64,000 bases of DNA from Sphingomonadaceae bacterium (GTDB lineage Bacteria > Pseudomonadota > Alphaproteobacteria > Sphingomonadales > Sphingomonadaceae), in contig JANWWL010000005.1 of assembly GCA_025056155.1 (NCBI GenBank), positions 310,001-374,000 on the forward strand. Reading direction: 5' to 3'. A program made the translations under genes and the position numbers. The stretch's first letter is position 1, and each line of letters starts with the position of its first letter. The notes under the pieces are model-generated. The model saw only the letters and a program-made list of their open reading frames with translations. It had not been told where the DNA came from and ran no database searches. Positions 17,731-27,067 of the stretch are shown piece after piece.

Positions 17731-18501
17731 ATGGCTCTGGCAGATGAAGTGGCACGGGTGACCGTGCGCAGCGTCAAGGACATCCGGCGGGCGGCGGAGG
17801 CGTTGCGCGACATCGCCTGGGCGCGGGCCCGCCTGCGGGTGGCCGCGGCCGACAACATCGCGTCGAAGCGGCCGCTGGTCGACGAGGAGGGGGCCATCCT
17901 GGCCGCCGAAGTTTTCGGCTGGAACGCCCCGCACGAGCGCTGGTGGGCCGACACGCGGCTCGCGCTCACCTCGCCCATCCCGCGGGCCTGCCGCTACGAA
18001 AGCGAACCTTTCTGGGTGAACGCCGAAGGCTTCCGCACGCGCCAGCCCAACCGCTACCTTGACGCCATGGACTTGTCGAACTTCGAGAAGCGGGCCCTGT
18101 GCAAGGCGGCCATCGTGATCCCCATCCACCTGCCGTTCGGCCAGATCGGCGTGGTGAGCTACACGGTGGAGGATCCCGACCGCACCGATCTGTCGGCCGA
18201 GTTCGACGCCCATTCGGATGAGCTGATGGTGCTGTCCCACCGCTTCATCGCCGGCTGTGTCAAGGCGCACCGCACCCGCCAGTGGCTGCCGGCCGACTGC
18301 CAGCTCACGAAGCGCGAGATCGAGTGCCTCAAGTGGGCATCGGTGGGCAAGACGGACAAGGAAATCAGCATGATCCTGGGCCGCAGCCACGCCACGGTGC
18401 GCTTTCACATCCAGAACGCGGGCGAAAAGCTCGATGCCGTGAACCGCTCGCAGACGATCTTCAAGGCCAGCCAGCTGGGCTATCTGGGCGCAGTGGCCTA
18501 G
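17731..18501 (+). CDS. LuxR-family transcriptional regulator (solo)
   Basis: The 256-residue protein has an N-terminal region resembling the autoinducer-binding domain (about 20-175) and a C-terminal LuxR helix-turn-helix (about 188-250), with LTKREIECLKWASVGKTDKE and NAGEKLDAVNRSQ. No luxI-type synthase is in the window. At the position where AHL-binding proteins have Asp-Pro the text reads SPIPRACRYES, although the following tryptophan (FWVN) is kept, so the ligand may not be an acyl-homoserine lactone. It is divergent from the catabolic array and is its most likely regulator. Confidence 0.88.
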   Translation: MALADEVARVTVRSVKDIRRAAEALRDIAWARARLRVAAADNIASKRPLVDEEGAILAAEVFGWNAPHERWWADTRLALTSPIPRACRYESEPFWVNAEGFRTRQPNRYLDAMDLSNFEKRALCKAAIVIPIHLPFGQIGVVSYTVEDPDRTDLSAEFDAHSDELMVLSHRFIAGCVKAHRTRQWLPADCQLTKREIECLKWASVGKTDKEISMILGRSHATVRFHIQNAGEKLDAVNRSQTIFKASQLGYLGAVA

Positions 18502-18835
18502 CCCCGGCCGCCCGCGCGCCCCGCCCGGCTCGGCCGCGCCCGGTTCGACCGCGGGCCCGCCGCCGGGCCCCCGGCGGGGACGACAGGTTGCCCTTCGGCC
18601 GGGGTGCGGGGCGGTGCTGGATGATGTCGGCCGCTTCCTTGTCCGAGGATGCCCCTCGGCCGGGGGGCGGGGCGGCGGTGGTGACCCCGGCAGGTCTCAG
18701 GAGCCCCGTCCGCCGTCGACACGGCTCCCTCAAGCCGCGCTTGCGGCGGGCGGGCGCGTCGACCCGGGATGCCGCCCCGCGGACGTCACGGCCCGGTCCT
18801 GGCGGCCGCCGTCGGGCCTCGGGTGCCGGGTGCGC
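18502..18835. other. Convergent intergenic region with a direct repeat
   Basis: This GC-rich stretch lies between the convergent luxR and ETF-QO genes. It holds two copies of a 34-base direct repeat (18587-18620 and 18648-18681). I see no supported reading frame, tRNA or promoter in it. Confidence 0.5.
18587..18681. repeat. Imperfect 34-base direct repeat, two copies
   Basis: Copies at 18587-18620 and 18648-18681 share 29 of 34 bases around the core CGGCCGGGG, followed by GCGGGGCGG. Their start points are 61 bases apart. They sit where both flanking genes end, so they may be termination signals or a local duplication. Confidence 0.6.
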
Positions 18836-20494
18836 TCACATGTTGGGATAGTTGGGCCCACCCCCCCCTTCCGGGGCCACCCAGGTGATGTTTTGGGTCG
18901 GGTCCTTGATATCGCAGGTCTTGCAGTGCACGCAGTTCTGCGCGTTGATCTGGAAGCGGGGTCCGGCCGCGGTCTCCACCACCTCGTAGACTCCGGCCGG
19001 GCAGTAGCGCTGGGCGGGCTCGGCGTAGAGCGGCAGGTTGTAGGCGATGGGCCGGTCGGGGTCGGCCAGCCGTAGGTGGACGGGCTGGTCCTCGACGTGG
19101 TGGGTGTTGGACAGGAACACACTCGACAGCTTGTCGAAGCTCACCACGCCGTCGGGCTTGGGATAGGTCTTGGGCACGAAGTAGCTCGCGGGCAGAAGCT
19201 GCTCGTGGTCCGGCTCGTGCGTCAGGGTGAAGGGCATGCGGATGCCCAGATGTTCGAGCCACAGGGTGACCCCGGCGAACAGGGTGCCCAGCGTTCCGCC
19301 GAACTTGGCGACCAGCGGTTCGGCGTTGCGCACCAGGCGCAGCTCCTTCTCGACCCAGCTCGCCTCGTAGGCGCGCTGGTATTCCACAAGCTCGTCGCCC
19401 ACGCGCTGGGCGGCGATCGCGTGGACTGCCGCTTCCGCGGCCAGCATGCCGGTCTCCATGGCCGTGTGCGTGCCCTTGATGCGCGGCACGTTCACGAACC
19501 CCGCCGCACAACCCACCAGCGCACCGCCGGGGAAGACCAGCTTCGGCACCGACTGCCAGCCGCCCTCGTTGATGGCCCGCGCGCCATAGGCCACGCGCCG
19601 CCCGCCCTTCAGCATCGCCCGGATGGCGGGATGCGTCTTCCAGGTCTGGAACTCGTCGAACGGGCTGATCCATGGGTTGCGGTAGTTGAGCGCCACCACG
19701 AAGCCCAGCGCGATCTGGCGGTTGGGCTGGTGATAGATGAACCCGCCCCCCCAGGCGTCTGAGCCCAGGGGCCAACCCTGGGTGTGGACGACCATGCCCG
19801 GCCGATGGTTCTCCTCGGGCACGTCCCACAGTTCCTTCAGCCCGATGCCGTAGACTTGGGGCGACTTGCCCGCCCTCAGGTCGAAGCGCTCGATGAGCCG
19901 CTTCGACAGATGCCCGCGCGCCCCTTCGGCGAAGAGGGTGTATTTCGCGTGGAGTTCGAGCCCCGGCTGGAAGTTGGGCCCTGGCGTGCCGTCGCGGCGC
20001 ACCCCCATGTCGCCCGTCACCACGCCCTTCACGCGGCCCCGGTCGTCGAACAGCACCTCGGCCGCGGCAAACCCGGGGAAGATCTCGACCCCCAGCGCCT
20101 CGGCCTTGCGCGCAAGCCACCGGCACAGATTGCCGAGCGAGCCCGTATAGGCGCCCTTGTTGCGCATGAAGGGCGGCAGCAGGACGTGGGGGAGCTCCCA
20201 CTTGCCCTTGCGCGTGAGGATCCAATGGTGGTTCGACGTGACCGGGCACTCGGCCAGGGGGCAACCGTCGCGCCGCCAGTCGGGCAGAAGCTCGTCGAGC
20301 GCCCTGGGATCGATCACCGCACCCGAAAGGATGTGGGCGCCCACTTCCGAGCCCTTCTCGAGCACGCACACCGAAAGGTCGACGCCGAGGCTCGCCGCCA
20401 CTTGCTTCGCCCGGATCGCCGCGGCGAGGCCCGCCGGGCCGGCGCCCACGATCACGAGGTCATAGGGCATCGCCTCGCGGGTGATGTCGTTCAT
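18836..20494 (-). CDS. Electron transfer flavoprotein-ubiquinone oxidoreductase
   Basis: This 552-residue membrane-associated enzyme takes electrons from reduced ETF and passes them to ubiquinone. It has the N-terminal FAD motif DLVIVGAGPAGLAAAIRA, a GVVTGDMG region in the middle, and the C-terminal [4Fe-4S] domain with RYCPAGVYE and NCVHCKTCDIKDP. Length matches the family. The start is the ATG of MNDITREAMPYD. It is the common electron outlet for the acyl-CoA dehydrogenases of this window. It is divergent from the uracil-DNA glycosylase gene. Confidence 0.95.
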   Translation of the reverse strand: MNDITREAMPYDLVIVGAGPAGLAAAIRAKQVAASLGVDLSVCVLEKGSEVGAHILSGAVIDPRALDELLPDWRRDGCPLAECPVTSNHHWILTRKGKWELPHVLLPPFMRNKGAYTGSLGNLCRWLARKAEALGVEIFPGFAAAEVLFDDRGRVKGVVTGDMGVRRDGTPGPNFQPGLELHAKYTLFAEGARGHLSKRLIERFDLRAGKSPQVYGIGLKELWDVPEENHRPGMVVHTQGWPLGSDAWGGGFIYHQPNRQIALGFVVALNYRNPWISPFDEFQTWKTHPAIRAMLKGGRRVAYGARAINEGGWQSVPKLVFPGGALVGCAAGFVNVPRIKGTHTAMETGMLAAEAAVHAIAAQRVGDELVEYQRAYEASWVEKELRLVRNAEPLVAKFGGTLGTLFAGVTLWLEHLGIRMPFTLTHEPDHEQLLPASYFVPKTYPKPDGVVSFDKLSSVFLSNTHHVEDQPVHLRLADPDRPIAYNLPLYAEPAQRYCPAGVYEVVETAAGPRFQINAQNCVHCKTCDIKDPTQNITWVAPEGGGGPNYPNM

Positions 20495-20617
20495 GCCTTG
20501 GCCCCGGCTCCGGTCGGCCCGTCGGCACACGGCTCGTCGCGCGCGTCGGGGCGCTTGTCGGGCGCGGGCCTAGAGCGAGCTTGACCCGCCGCGCAAGGGC
20601 GCACCACGGTCGCAGGG

Positions 20618-21343
20618 GTGGCAGGCCTCCCCCAACCTCGAACTGGGCCGTCCCTGGGGTCAGCGGACGTGGCGGCGTTCGTGGCCTGGTGGAGGCTTGC
20701 GGGGGTCGACGCGCTGGTCGCCCGCCACCCACGCCCCTGGGGTCAGACGCTCGGGCCGCCGAGCCCCGCGCCTCGGCCCGCCGCCCCCCCCGCGCGACCG
20801 CGGGCTCGGTTCGCGACACTCGAAGAACTCCGGGCCCACGTCCGCTCGGCCGGACCCCGCGTTCCGTTGGCCGACGGCAATCCCGCCGCGGGCCTGGTCG
20901 TCGTGGGCGAGGCCCCCAGCGCCGCCGACCTCGAGACCGGCCGGCCCTTCTCGGGACCCGCGGGGCAGCTGCTCGACCGGATGCTGGCCGCGATCGGTCG
21001 CGATCGCGGCTCGGCCTACCTCACCCTGCTGTGCCCGCGCCTGCCGCATCCCGGGCCACCGCCCGACGACGCCATCGCGGCCGACCTGGCGCTTACCCTC
21101 GAGCATCTGCGGCTGGTGGCCCCGCGTGCGGTGCTGGTGCTGGGGGCGATCCCCGCTCGGTCCCTTCTCGGCCGGTCCGAGCCCATCGCCGCGCTGCGCG
21201 GCACCTGGTGCGAGCTCGACCTTGGCGACGTCCGGGTCCCGGCCCTGCCCACCTTTAATCCCGCCTATCTGCTGCGCCGGCCTGACGCCAAGCGCGCGGC
21301 CTGGGCGGACCTGTTGGCGCTCAAGGCCCGGCTCGGGGGATGA
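20618..21343 (+). CDS. Family 4/5-like uracil-DNA glycosylase, divergent
   Basis: This 241-residue protein aligns with the iron-sulfur uracil-DNA glycosylases through VVVGEAPSAADLETGRPFSG, GQLLDRMLAAIGRDR and the C-terminal PAYLLRRPDAKRAAW. Several functional positions differ. The N-terminal CxxC ligand pair is missing, the second C-terminal ligand cysteine is not seen, GEAPG reads GEAPS, and the HPAYLL histidine is asparagine (FNPAYLL). A working [4Fe-4S] cluster is doubtful, so activity may be reduced or changed. The GTG at 20618 is the first start in the conserved region. The stop overlaps the lytic transglycosylase start (ATGA). Confidence 0.8.
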   Translation: MAGLPQPRTGPSLGSADVAAFVAWWRLAGVDALVARHPRPWGQTLGPPSPAPRPAAPPARPRARFATLEELRAHVRSAGPRVPLADGNPAAGLVVVGEAPSAADLETGRPFSGPAGQLLDRMLAAIGRDRGSAYLTLLCPRLPHPGPPPDDAIAADLALTLEHLRLVAPRAVLVLGAIPARSLLGRSEPIAALRGTWCELDLGDVRVPALPTFNPAYLLRRPDAKRAAWADLLALKARLGG

Positions 21344-23154
21344 TCGGCCGGCTGGTCGCTGCCGTGCTGTGGGCCGCCCCCGCCCTGGCGGGCGGCGGAC
21401 CGCCCGCCCCGCCCCAGGCCGCACCGGAGACCGAGCTGGCGCCCCTGGTGGTCACCGGCCTGCGCCCGGCCGAGATGCGGGTTCCGCCCCAGCTGTCCCC
21501 CGCCCAGCGCGAGGCCTATCGCGCGATCTTCCGCGACATCATGGCCGGCCGGCTGGCGGCCGCCTCGGCGCGGCTGGCCGCCATGCCCAAAGGCGTGCTC
21601 CACGCAGCGGCCGAGGGCCAGATTCTCATCCGCCGCGGGGTGACCGCAGGCCGCGCGGCGCTCGTGGCGTGGTTGGAAGCCCACCCCGACGCCCCGGAAG
21701 CGCGCGAGCTGGCCGCCCTGGCCCGCCGCGCGGGGGCGCTTGATGTGCCCCCGCCCTGGCCCGAGAAGCGGCTCACCCCCGTTCGCCTCGTGCCGTCGCT
21801 GGGCCCCCGGCCACAGGCCCCCCAAGGCGAGGCCGACCGAGCGTTCCAACTCGCGGCCCGCGCGGCCCTCGAGCGGCGCAGCCCGGCCGACGTCGCCCCG
21901 CTCCTCGACCGCTGGGGCGGAGCGCTCACGGCCGAGGTGCGCAGCGAATGGGCCGCCCGCGCTGCGTGGGAGGCTTACCTCGCCCTCGACGACGGCCTCG
22001 CCCGACGCCTCGCCCGCCGCGCGGCCGACGGCATCGGCGACTGGGCGGCGTTCGGCAACTGGGTGGGAGGGCTCGCCGCCTTCCGCCAGGACGACTGCGA
22101 CGAGGCCGCGCGATTCTTCGACGCCATCGACCGCCAGTTCACGAGCGACGACATCCGCTCGGCCGGAGCCTTCTGGGCGGCCCGCGCCCATGTGCGCTGC
22201 CGCCGGCCGCAGCTCGCCGCCCCTCGGCTCAAGGCGGCGGCCCGGCTGGATCCCGAAGGATTCTACGGGCTCCTGGCGGCCCGTCAGCTAGGCCTCGACC
22301 CGCGCTTCGACTGGCGCGAGCCAGACTTCATCACCGCCGACTGGAACACGCTCAAGAACGTGCCGGGCGCACGGGCCGCCGTGGCCCTGGTCGAGATCGG
22401 CTATCCCGCCCTGGCCGACCGGCAGCTGCGCCACCTGGCCCGGACCACCCCTGACGAATACTACGAGGCGATCCTGCGCCTTGCCGCCCGGCTCGACTTG
22501 CCGGCCACCCAATACTGGTTGGCCGGCAATCCGCCTGCAGGGCTGAGGGCCCCCATGGCCGCGCGCTTCCCCACGCCGGACTGGCGCCCGCTGGGGGGCT
22601 GGCGGGTGGACCGCAACCTGGTCTTTGCCCTGGCCATGCAGGAATCGCGGTTCCTCACCTCGGCCCGGTCCGGGGCGGGGGCGCGCGGGCTCATGCAGAT
22701 CATGCCGGGCACCGCCCGCGAACTGTCGCGCCTCCTGCAGCTGCCCGCCGCCGACGGGCAGATCGAGGATCCGGCCTTCAACGTCGAACTGGGGCAGGCC
22801 TATCTCGAGCTGCTGCGCGACCATGGGGCCACCTCGGGCGTGTTGCCGCGGGTGATCGCGGCCTACAACGCCGGGCCCGGGTCGGTGCAGCGCTGGGCGA
22901 TGGGCGAGATGCGCGACAATGGCGACGTGCTGCTGTTCGTCGAATCCATCCCGTTCCGCGAGACCCGGCACTATGTCGAAGTCGTGCTGCGCAACTACTG
23001 GCTCTATCAGCTCAAGGAGGCGGGCGAACGGGCGGGCAACCCCATCCTGGTGCCGGCCAGTCTGGCCGCCATGGCCGCCAACCTGTGGCCCCGCTTCCCG
23101 GGCCTGCCGGGGGCCGCGGCCGTCCCCTTCCCCGAGGCGCCACCCCTGCCCTGA
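21340..23154 (+). CDS. Lytic murein transglycosylase (Slt type)
   Basis: This 604-residue periplasmic enzyme cleaves peptidoglycan glycosidic bonds to give anhydro-muropeptides. A signal peptide covers about residues 1-18. A long alpha-superhelical region precedes the catalytic domain, with the catalytic E435 in AMQESRF, then [16 protein letters not shown] and [11 protein letters not shown]. These are the SLT motifs. It overlaps the glycosylase upstream and moaB downstream (TGATG). Confidence 0.93.
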   Translation: MIGRLVAAVLWAAPALAGGGPPAPPQAAPETELAPLVVTGLRPAEMRVPPQLSPAQREAYRAIFRDIMAGRLAAASARLAAMPKGVLHAAAEGQILIRRGVTAGRAALVAWLEAHPDAPEARELAALARRAGALDVPPPWPEKRLTPVRLVPSLGPRPQAPQGEADRAFQLAARAALERRSPADVAPLLDRWGGALTAEVRSEWAARAAWEAYLALDDGLARRLARRAADGIGDWAAFGNWVGGLAAFRQDDCDEAARFFDAIDRQFTSDDIRSAGAFWAARAHVRCRRPQLAAPRLKAAARLDPEGFYGLLAARQLGLDPRFDWREPDFITADWNTLKNVPGARAAVALVEIGYPALADRQLRHLARTTPDEYYEAILRLAARLDLPATQYWLAGNPPAGLRAPMAARFPTPDWRPLGGWRVDRNLVFALAMQESRFLTSARSGAGARGLMQIMPGTARELSRLLQLPAADGQIEDPAFNVELGQAYLELLRDHGATSGVLPRVIAAYNAGPGSVQRWAMGEMRDNGDVLLFVESIPFRETRHYVEVVLRNYWLYQLKEAGERAGNPILVPASLAAMAANLWPRFPGLPGAAAVPFPEAPPLP

Positions 23155-23693
23155 TGCCCCTCGATCATTCCCGGCCGTTCCTGCCGCTGGCCATCGCCGT
23201 GCTCACGGTGTCCGACACCCGGGACGCCGCCACCGACCGGAGCGGCGACCTCTTGGTCGAGCGCCTGACGGCGGCAGGCCATCGCCTGGCCGATCGGGCG
23301 ATCGTGCCCGACGAAGCGGACCTCATCCGCGCTCGCCTTGAAGGCTGGATCGCCGATCCGGCCATCGCGTGCGTCATCGCAACCGGCGGCACCGGGATCA
23401 CCGCCCGCGACGTCACGCCAGAAGCCTTCGCATCCGTATGGGACAAGGAGATCCCCGGCTTCGGCGAGCTGTTCCGCTGGCTGTCCTATGCCAAGGTCGG
23501 CACGTCCACCATCCAGTCGCGCGCCTGCGCCGGCGTGGCCCGCGGCACGCTCCTCTTCGCGCTGCCGGGTTCGCCGGGGGCCGTGGCGGACGCGTGGGAC
23601 GGGATCCTCGCCACCCAGCTGGACCACCGCCACCGGCCCTGCAACTTCGTCGAGCTCCTGCCGCGCCTCGCCCCGAGGGGCGCCCGCGCGTGA
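23154..23693 (+). CDS. moaB: Molybdenum cofactor biosynthesis protein MoaB
   Basis: This 179-residue protein belongs to the MoaB/MogA family, which adenylylates molybdopterin. Motifs include [16 protein letters not shown], the nucleotide-loop [15 protein letters not shown] and [15 protein letters not shown]. The start overlaps the transglycosylase stop, and its own stop overlaps the next gene's GTG start. The other moa genes are not in the window. Confidence 0.92.
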   Translation: MPLDHSRPFLPLAIAVLTVSDTRDAATDRSGDLLVERLTAAGHRLADRAIVPDEADLIRARLEGWIADPAIACVIATGGTGITARDVTPEAFASVWDKEIPGFGELFRWLSYAKVGTSTIQSRACAGVARGTLLFALPGSPGAVADAWDGILATQLDHRHRPCNFVELLPRLAPRGARA

Positions 23694-24079
23694 TCTACAT
23701 CCTCCTCAACCTGCCGCAGATCCTGGCGGCGACCGGGGCGGGCCTGGCCGCGGGCGTCCTCTTCCTGCGCTTCGTCGCCCGCAGGCGGGTTAAGAGCCTG
23801 CGCTGGTGGGCCACGGCCGCCCTGGCCGAAGCGTGGCTCGCCGCGATCCTCGCAGGCGCCCTGATCCTCGCCCCCGCGGAAGCCCCGCGCACCGTGATGG
23901 CCTTGCTCACCCCGGTCGTCATCTGGGCCGGGTTCGTGCTGCCGGCCATCCTCGTGGCCCACACCACCCGCGGGCTTGCCCTGCGCACGGCCGGGGTCGA
24001 CGCGCTGCACGTGCTGGTCGTGGCCGTCATCCAGGCCGTGGTGCTGCACACCTGGGGACTCGAGCCGCCGCCGCGCTAA
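23690..24079 (+). CDS. Small integral membrane protein, DUF1761-like
   Basis: This 129-residue protein has about four hydrophobic segments (residues 2-26, 38-60, 68-92 and 103-122). The C-terminal half, with [17 protein letters not shown] and a following helix, resembles DUF1761, but the match is weak. The GTG start overlaps the moaB stop (GTGA), placing it in the same operon. Function unknown. Confidence 0.65.
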   Translation: MIYILLNLPQILAATGAGLAAGVLFLRFVARRRVKSLRWWATAALAEAWLAAILAGALILAPAEAPRTVMALLTPVVIWAGFVLPAILVAHTTRGLALRTAGVDALHVLVVAVIQAVVLHTWGLEPPPR

Positions 24080-24123
24080 GCGCGCCGCTGGCGGGACCTG
24101 GCCGGGCGCGCTAGGCGCCCGCC

Positions 24124-25110
24124 ATGCTCAGGGTGTTCGCGGCGGGCGCCCGCGAGGGCCGGGTGGTGGGCGCCGACGACGGGCCCGAGGCGCTCGCCGA
24201 CGCCGTGTGGATCGACGTGGCCGACCCCCTCGCCTTCGAGCGGCCGCTCGTCCAGGCCGCCACCGGCATCGAGCTGCCCACCCGCGCCGACATGGTCGAG
24301 ATCGAGGCTTCGAGCCGGGTCTACCGGGAAGGCGAGGCCCTGTACATGACCGCCTTGTTGGTCGTGGGCCTCGACAGCGACGATCCGAGCTCCGTGCCGG
24401 TAAGCTTCATCCTGACACCGCACCGCCTGGTCACGGTGCGCTATTCCGATCCCCACCCGTTCCGCAGCTTCGCGGCCACCTGCACGCGGCTTGGCGTGCC
24501 GGCCTCGCCGCTCGAGGTGCTGGTGGGCCTGCTCGACGCCATCGTCGACCGGACGGCCGACATCCTGGAACGGATGGCGGCCGAAATCGACCGACTGTCG
24601 GGCACGGTGTTTGCGCTCCGCACGCCGTCGGGCCGACGCATGTCGACCGATGACCTCACCCGCATCCTGCGCCAGATCGGGCTGGTGAACTTCGTGCTTA
24701 ACAAGACCCACGACTCGATCCAGACGCTCACCCGGATGACGAGCGTGCTGATGGTTCCGCCGCGCACGCCGCACGCGGCCGCTTCCGAACAGTTGCGCGA
24801 GGAATTGAAGTCGATCCTGCGTGACCTCGAATCGCTCGACCAGAACTCAAGCTATCTGTCGAGCAACAACGCCTTCCTGCTCGATGCCGCGCTGGGGCGC
24901 ATCTCGATCGAGCAGAATGCGATCATCAAGATCTTCTCGGTGGCGGCCGTGGTGTTCCTGCCGCCTACGCTCGTTGCCTCGATCTATGGCATGAACTTCG
25001 AGTTCATGCCCGAACTGGGCTGGAGGCTGGGCTATCCCTTCGCGCTGGTGCTGATGGTGCTGGCGGCCGTGATCCCCTACCTCTGGTTCAAGCGCAAGGG
25101 CTGGCTTTAG
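24124..25110 (+). CDS. corA: CorA-family magnesium/divalent cation transporter
   Basis: This 328-residue protein has the N-terminal cytoplasmic alpha/beta domain and long stalk helices of CorA. Two C-terminal membrane helices follow, and the selectivity motif YGMN is at residues 288-291 followed by FEFMPEL. The basic tail RKGWL is also typical. It forms a pentameric Mg2+ channel in the inner membrane. It is transcribed from its own ATG 44 bases after the membrane-protein gene and converges on radC. Confidence 0.94.
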   Translation: MLRVFAAGAREGRVVGADDGPEALADAVWIDVADPLAFERPLVQAATGIELPTRADMVEIEASSRVYREGEALYMTALLVVGLDSDDPSSVPVSFILTPHRLVTVRYSDPHPFRSFAATCTRLGVPASPLEVLVGLLDAIVDRTADILERMAAEIDRLSGTVFALRTPSGRRMSTDDLTRILRQIGLVNFVLNKTHDSIQTLTRMTSVLMVPPRTPHAAASEQLREELKSILRDLESLDQNSSYLSSNNAFLLDAALGRISIEQNAIIKIFSVAAVVFLPPTLVASIYGMNFEFMPELGWRLGYPFALVLMVLAAVIPYLWFKRKGWL

Positions 25111-25320
25111 ACACGTGCGGGGGAAAGGTCGCGCAATACCGCGGCAACGCCGGGTCTTCGGCTGGCTCTCGGCACGCGCGGGGGGTCGTGGGCCCACCCC
25201 CCGTCACCGTCCGGGCTCGCCCGCGGCCTCCGCGGGCCAGAGGCCAGGTGACCGGAGCGGCCCCGGGACGTGCAACCGACACGCTTCCCGTCGCGGCCAT
25301 CGTTCAGGCCGGAAGACGGG

Positions 25321-26121
25321 TTACGCAAGGTGTCCCAGGGCGCGCAGGCTCGCCTCGCGCTCGCGGCCGATGATCAGGTGGTCGTGGACGACGATGCCGT
25401 GCACGGCGGCCGCCTGGGCGACCTCGCGGGTGAGCCGGATGTCGTCGCGCGACGGCGTTGGATCGCCCGAGGGGTGGTTGTGGACCAGGATGAGCGCGGT
25501 GGCTCCCAATTCCAGGGCCCGGCGGACGATCTCGCGCGGGTAGGCAGGCGCCTGGGTGGGCGTGCCCTCCCACAGCACTTCATCCCGCAGCAGGCGATTG
25601 CGGTTGTTGAGGAACAACACGCGGAACTGCTCCACAATCATGCCTGCCATGTTTAGGCGCAAGTAGGATACAACGTCGTCCAATCCAGAGAGTAGCGGAC
25701 CTCGTAGAGCTTCCCGTCGCAACGACCTTGCTGCGGTTGCCTCAACAGCCTTGATGGTTGCAGCGACGACCTCCCCAACCCCCTTGACCCGCATCAGCTG
25801 CTCCGGCGTGGCAGCCAGCACGCCCGGCAAATCGTGAAACTCGTGTAATAGGGCTTTAGCAATAGGCTTCGTATCCACGCGCGGCAGGGCCGCGAACAAC
25901 AGGGCTTCTAGAAGCTCATGGTCGGCCAATGCTTCAGACCCTGCCCGAAACAATCTTTTCCGCAGGCGGTCACGATGACCTTCGACCCAACGCTGCGGCT
26001 TACTTGATACATGCCGCGAGTACGTCCGATCGGACCCGTCTGCTTCGTCTTTTGTCGGCAGGGTAAGAACCAGCTGGATGACTGGCCGTGTAGGATTTTC
26101 ACGCTTCATGGCCGGACGCAT
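25321..26121 (-). CDS. radC: RadC/DUF2466 JAMM-domain protein, compositionally mosaic
   Basis: This 266-residue protein has a helix-hairpin-helix region (LMRVKGVGEVVAATIKA) and a C-terminal JAB/MPN+ metalloprotease-like domain with the metal motif VHNHPSGDPTPSRDD. The family's role is not settled, and the DNA-repair name is historical. The ATG at 26121 has GAGGGA 4 bases upstream; a second ATG at 26109 has no such site. The 5' part of the gene (about 25620-26121) is near 57% GC while the 3' part is above 70%, unlike any neighbour. Confidence 0.9.
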   Translation of the reverse strand: MRPAMKRENPTRPVIQLVLTLPTKDEADGSDRTYSRHVSSKPQRWVEGHRDRLRKRLFRAGSEALADHELLEALLFAALPRVDTKPIAKALLHEFHDLPGVLAATPEQLMRVKGVGEVVAATIKAVEATAARSLRREALRGPLLSGLDDVVSYLRLNMAGMIVEQFRVLFLNNRNRLLRDEVLWEGTPTQAPAYPREIVRRALELGATALILVHNHPSGDPTPSRDDIRLTREVAQAAAVHGIVVHDHLIIGREREASLRALGHLA

Positions 26122-26188
26122 GCATTCCCTCGCCCGACCCTGCCCGACGCTATGGTCGTTTAACTCCTTATGGTCAAGTGGTTAAATC

Positions 26189-26215
26189 AGGCTAATCTGC
26201 CGTCGGATTAGGCCT
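26189..26215 (-). terminator. Hairpin terminator after map
   Basis: On the minus strand AGGCCTAATC and GATTAGCCT form a stem of about nine pairs with one bulge and an 8-base loop, followed by TGATTTAAC. It overlaps the map stop codon and lies in the only clearly AT-rich gap in the window. The T-run is short, so intrinsic termination may be partial. Confidence 0.5.
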
Positions 26216-27023
26216 AGATCCTATGGTACGGGGGGCGGTGAAGCCCGGCCGGCGACAGGGTGAACACCTCGCAGCCGGTCTCGGTGATGCCGATCGAGTG
26301 CTCGAACTGGGCCGAAAGCGACCGGTCGCGGGTCACCGCCGTCCACCCGTCGTCCAGGATCCGGGCTTCGGGCCGGCCCAGGTTCAGCATCGGCTCGATC
26401 GTGAAGAACATGCCCGGCTTCAGTTCCGGCCCCGTGCCGGGGCGGCCGGCGTGCACGACGTTGGGGGCCATGTGGAAGCGGCGGCCCACCCCGTGGCCGC
26501 AGAACTCGCGCACCACCGACAGGCGGTGGCGTTCGGCGTACGTCTGGATTGCGTGGCCGATGTCGCCCAGCCTGGCGCCGGGCCGCGCCGCTTCGATGCC
26601 TTTCCACATCGCCTCGAACGTCAGGTCCACCAGTCGGCGGGCCTTCAGCGGCACGTCGCCCACGAAGTACATGCGGCTCGTGTCCCCGTGCCAGCCATCC
26701 ACGATGACGGTCACGTCGATGTTGAGGATGTCGCCCTCGCGCAGCGGCTTGGCGTTGGGCACGCCATGGCAGATCACATGGTTCACGCTGGTGCACAGCG
26801 CGTGCGAGTAGCCCCGGTAGAATACCGTGGCGGGGATCGCACCGCGGGCGATGATGAAGTCGTGGGCGATCCGGTCGAGGTCGAGCGTGGTGACTCCTGG
26901 GGCCACGTGGCCCACCAGCATGTCCAGCACTTCGGCCGCCAGCCGCCCGGCCCGGCGCATTCCGGCGAACCCCTCCGCGTCGTGCAGCGGGATCGTGCGG
27001 TCGTCGAGCTCGGTCGTCACCAT
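26214..27023 (-). CDS. map: Methionine aminopeptidase type I
   Basis: This 269-residue enzyme removes the initiator methionine from nascent proteins. The five metal ligands are visible: the two aspartates in NIDVTVIVDGWHGDTSR, the histidine in GHGVGRRFHMAP, the glutamate in FTIEPML and the glutamate in QFEHSIGIT. Length is that of type Ia enzymes without an N-terminal zinc domain. It is divergent from the cinA-type gene and is followed by radC, a usual order in related genomes. Confidence 0.96.
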   Translation of the reverse strand: MVTTELDDRTIPLHDAEGFAGMRRAGRLAAEVLDMLVGHVAPGVTTLDLDRIAHDFIIARGAIPATVFYRGYSHALCTSVNHVICHGVPNAKPLREGDILNIDVTVIVDGWHGDTSRMYFVGDVPLKARRLVDLTFEAMWKGIEAARPGARLGDIGHAIQTYAERHRLSVVREFCGHGVGRRFHMAPNVVHAGRPGTGPELKPGMFFTIEPMLNLGRPEARILDDGWTAVTRDRSLSAQFEHSIGITETGCEVFTLSPAGLHRPPYHRI

Positions 27024-27067
27024 GCCACGGCATGGATTTAGGCCGCGGCCGCTGGTAGGGCAATCGC

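Noticed and set aside
27021-27051. Palindromes CATGCC-AC-GGCATG and GGCCGCGGCC in the map-cinA gap
   Set aside because: They are short, partly within the map start, and expected often in DNA of this composition.
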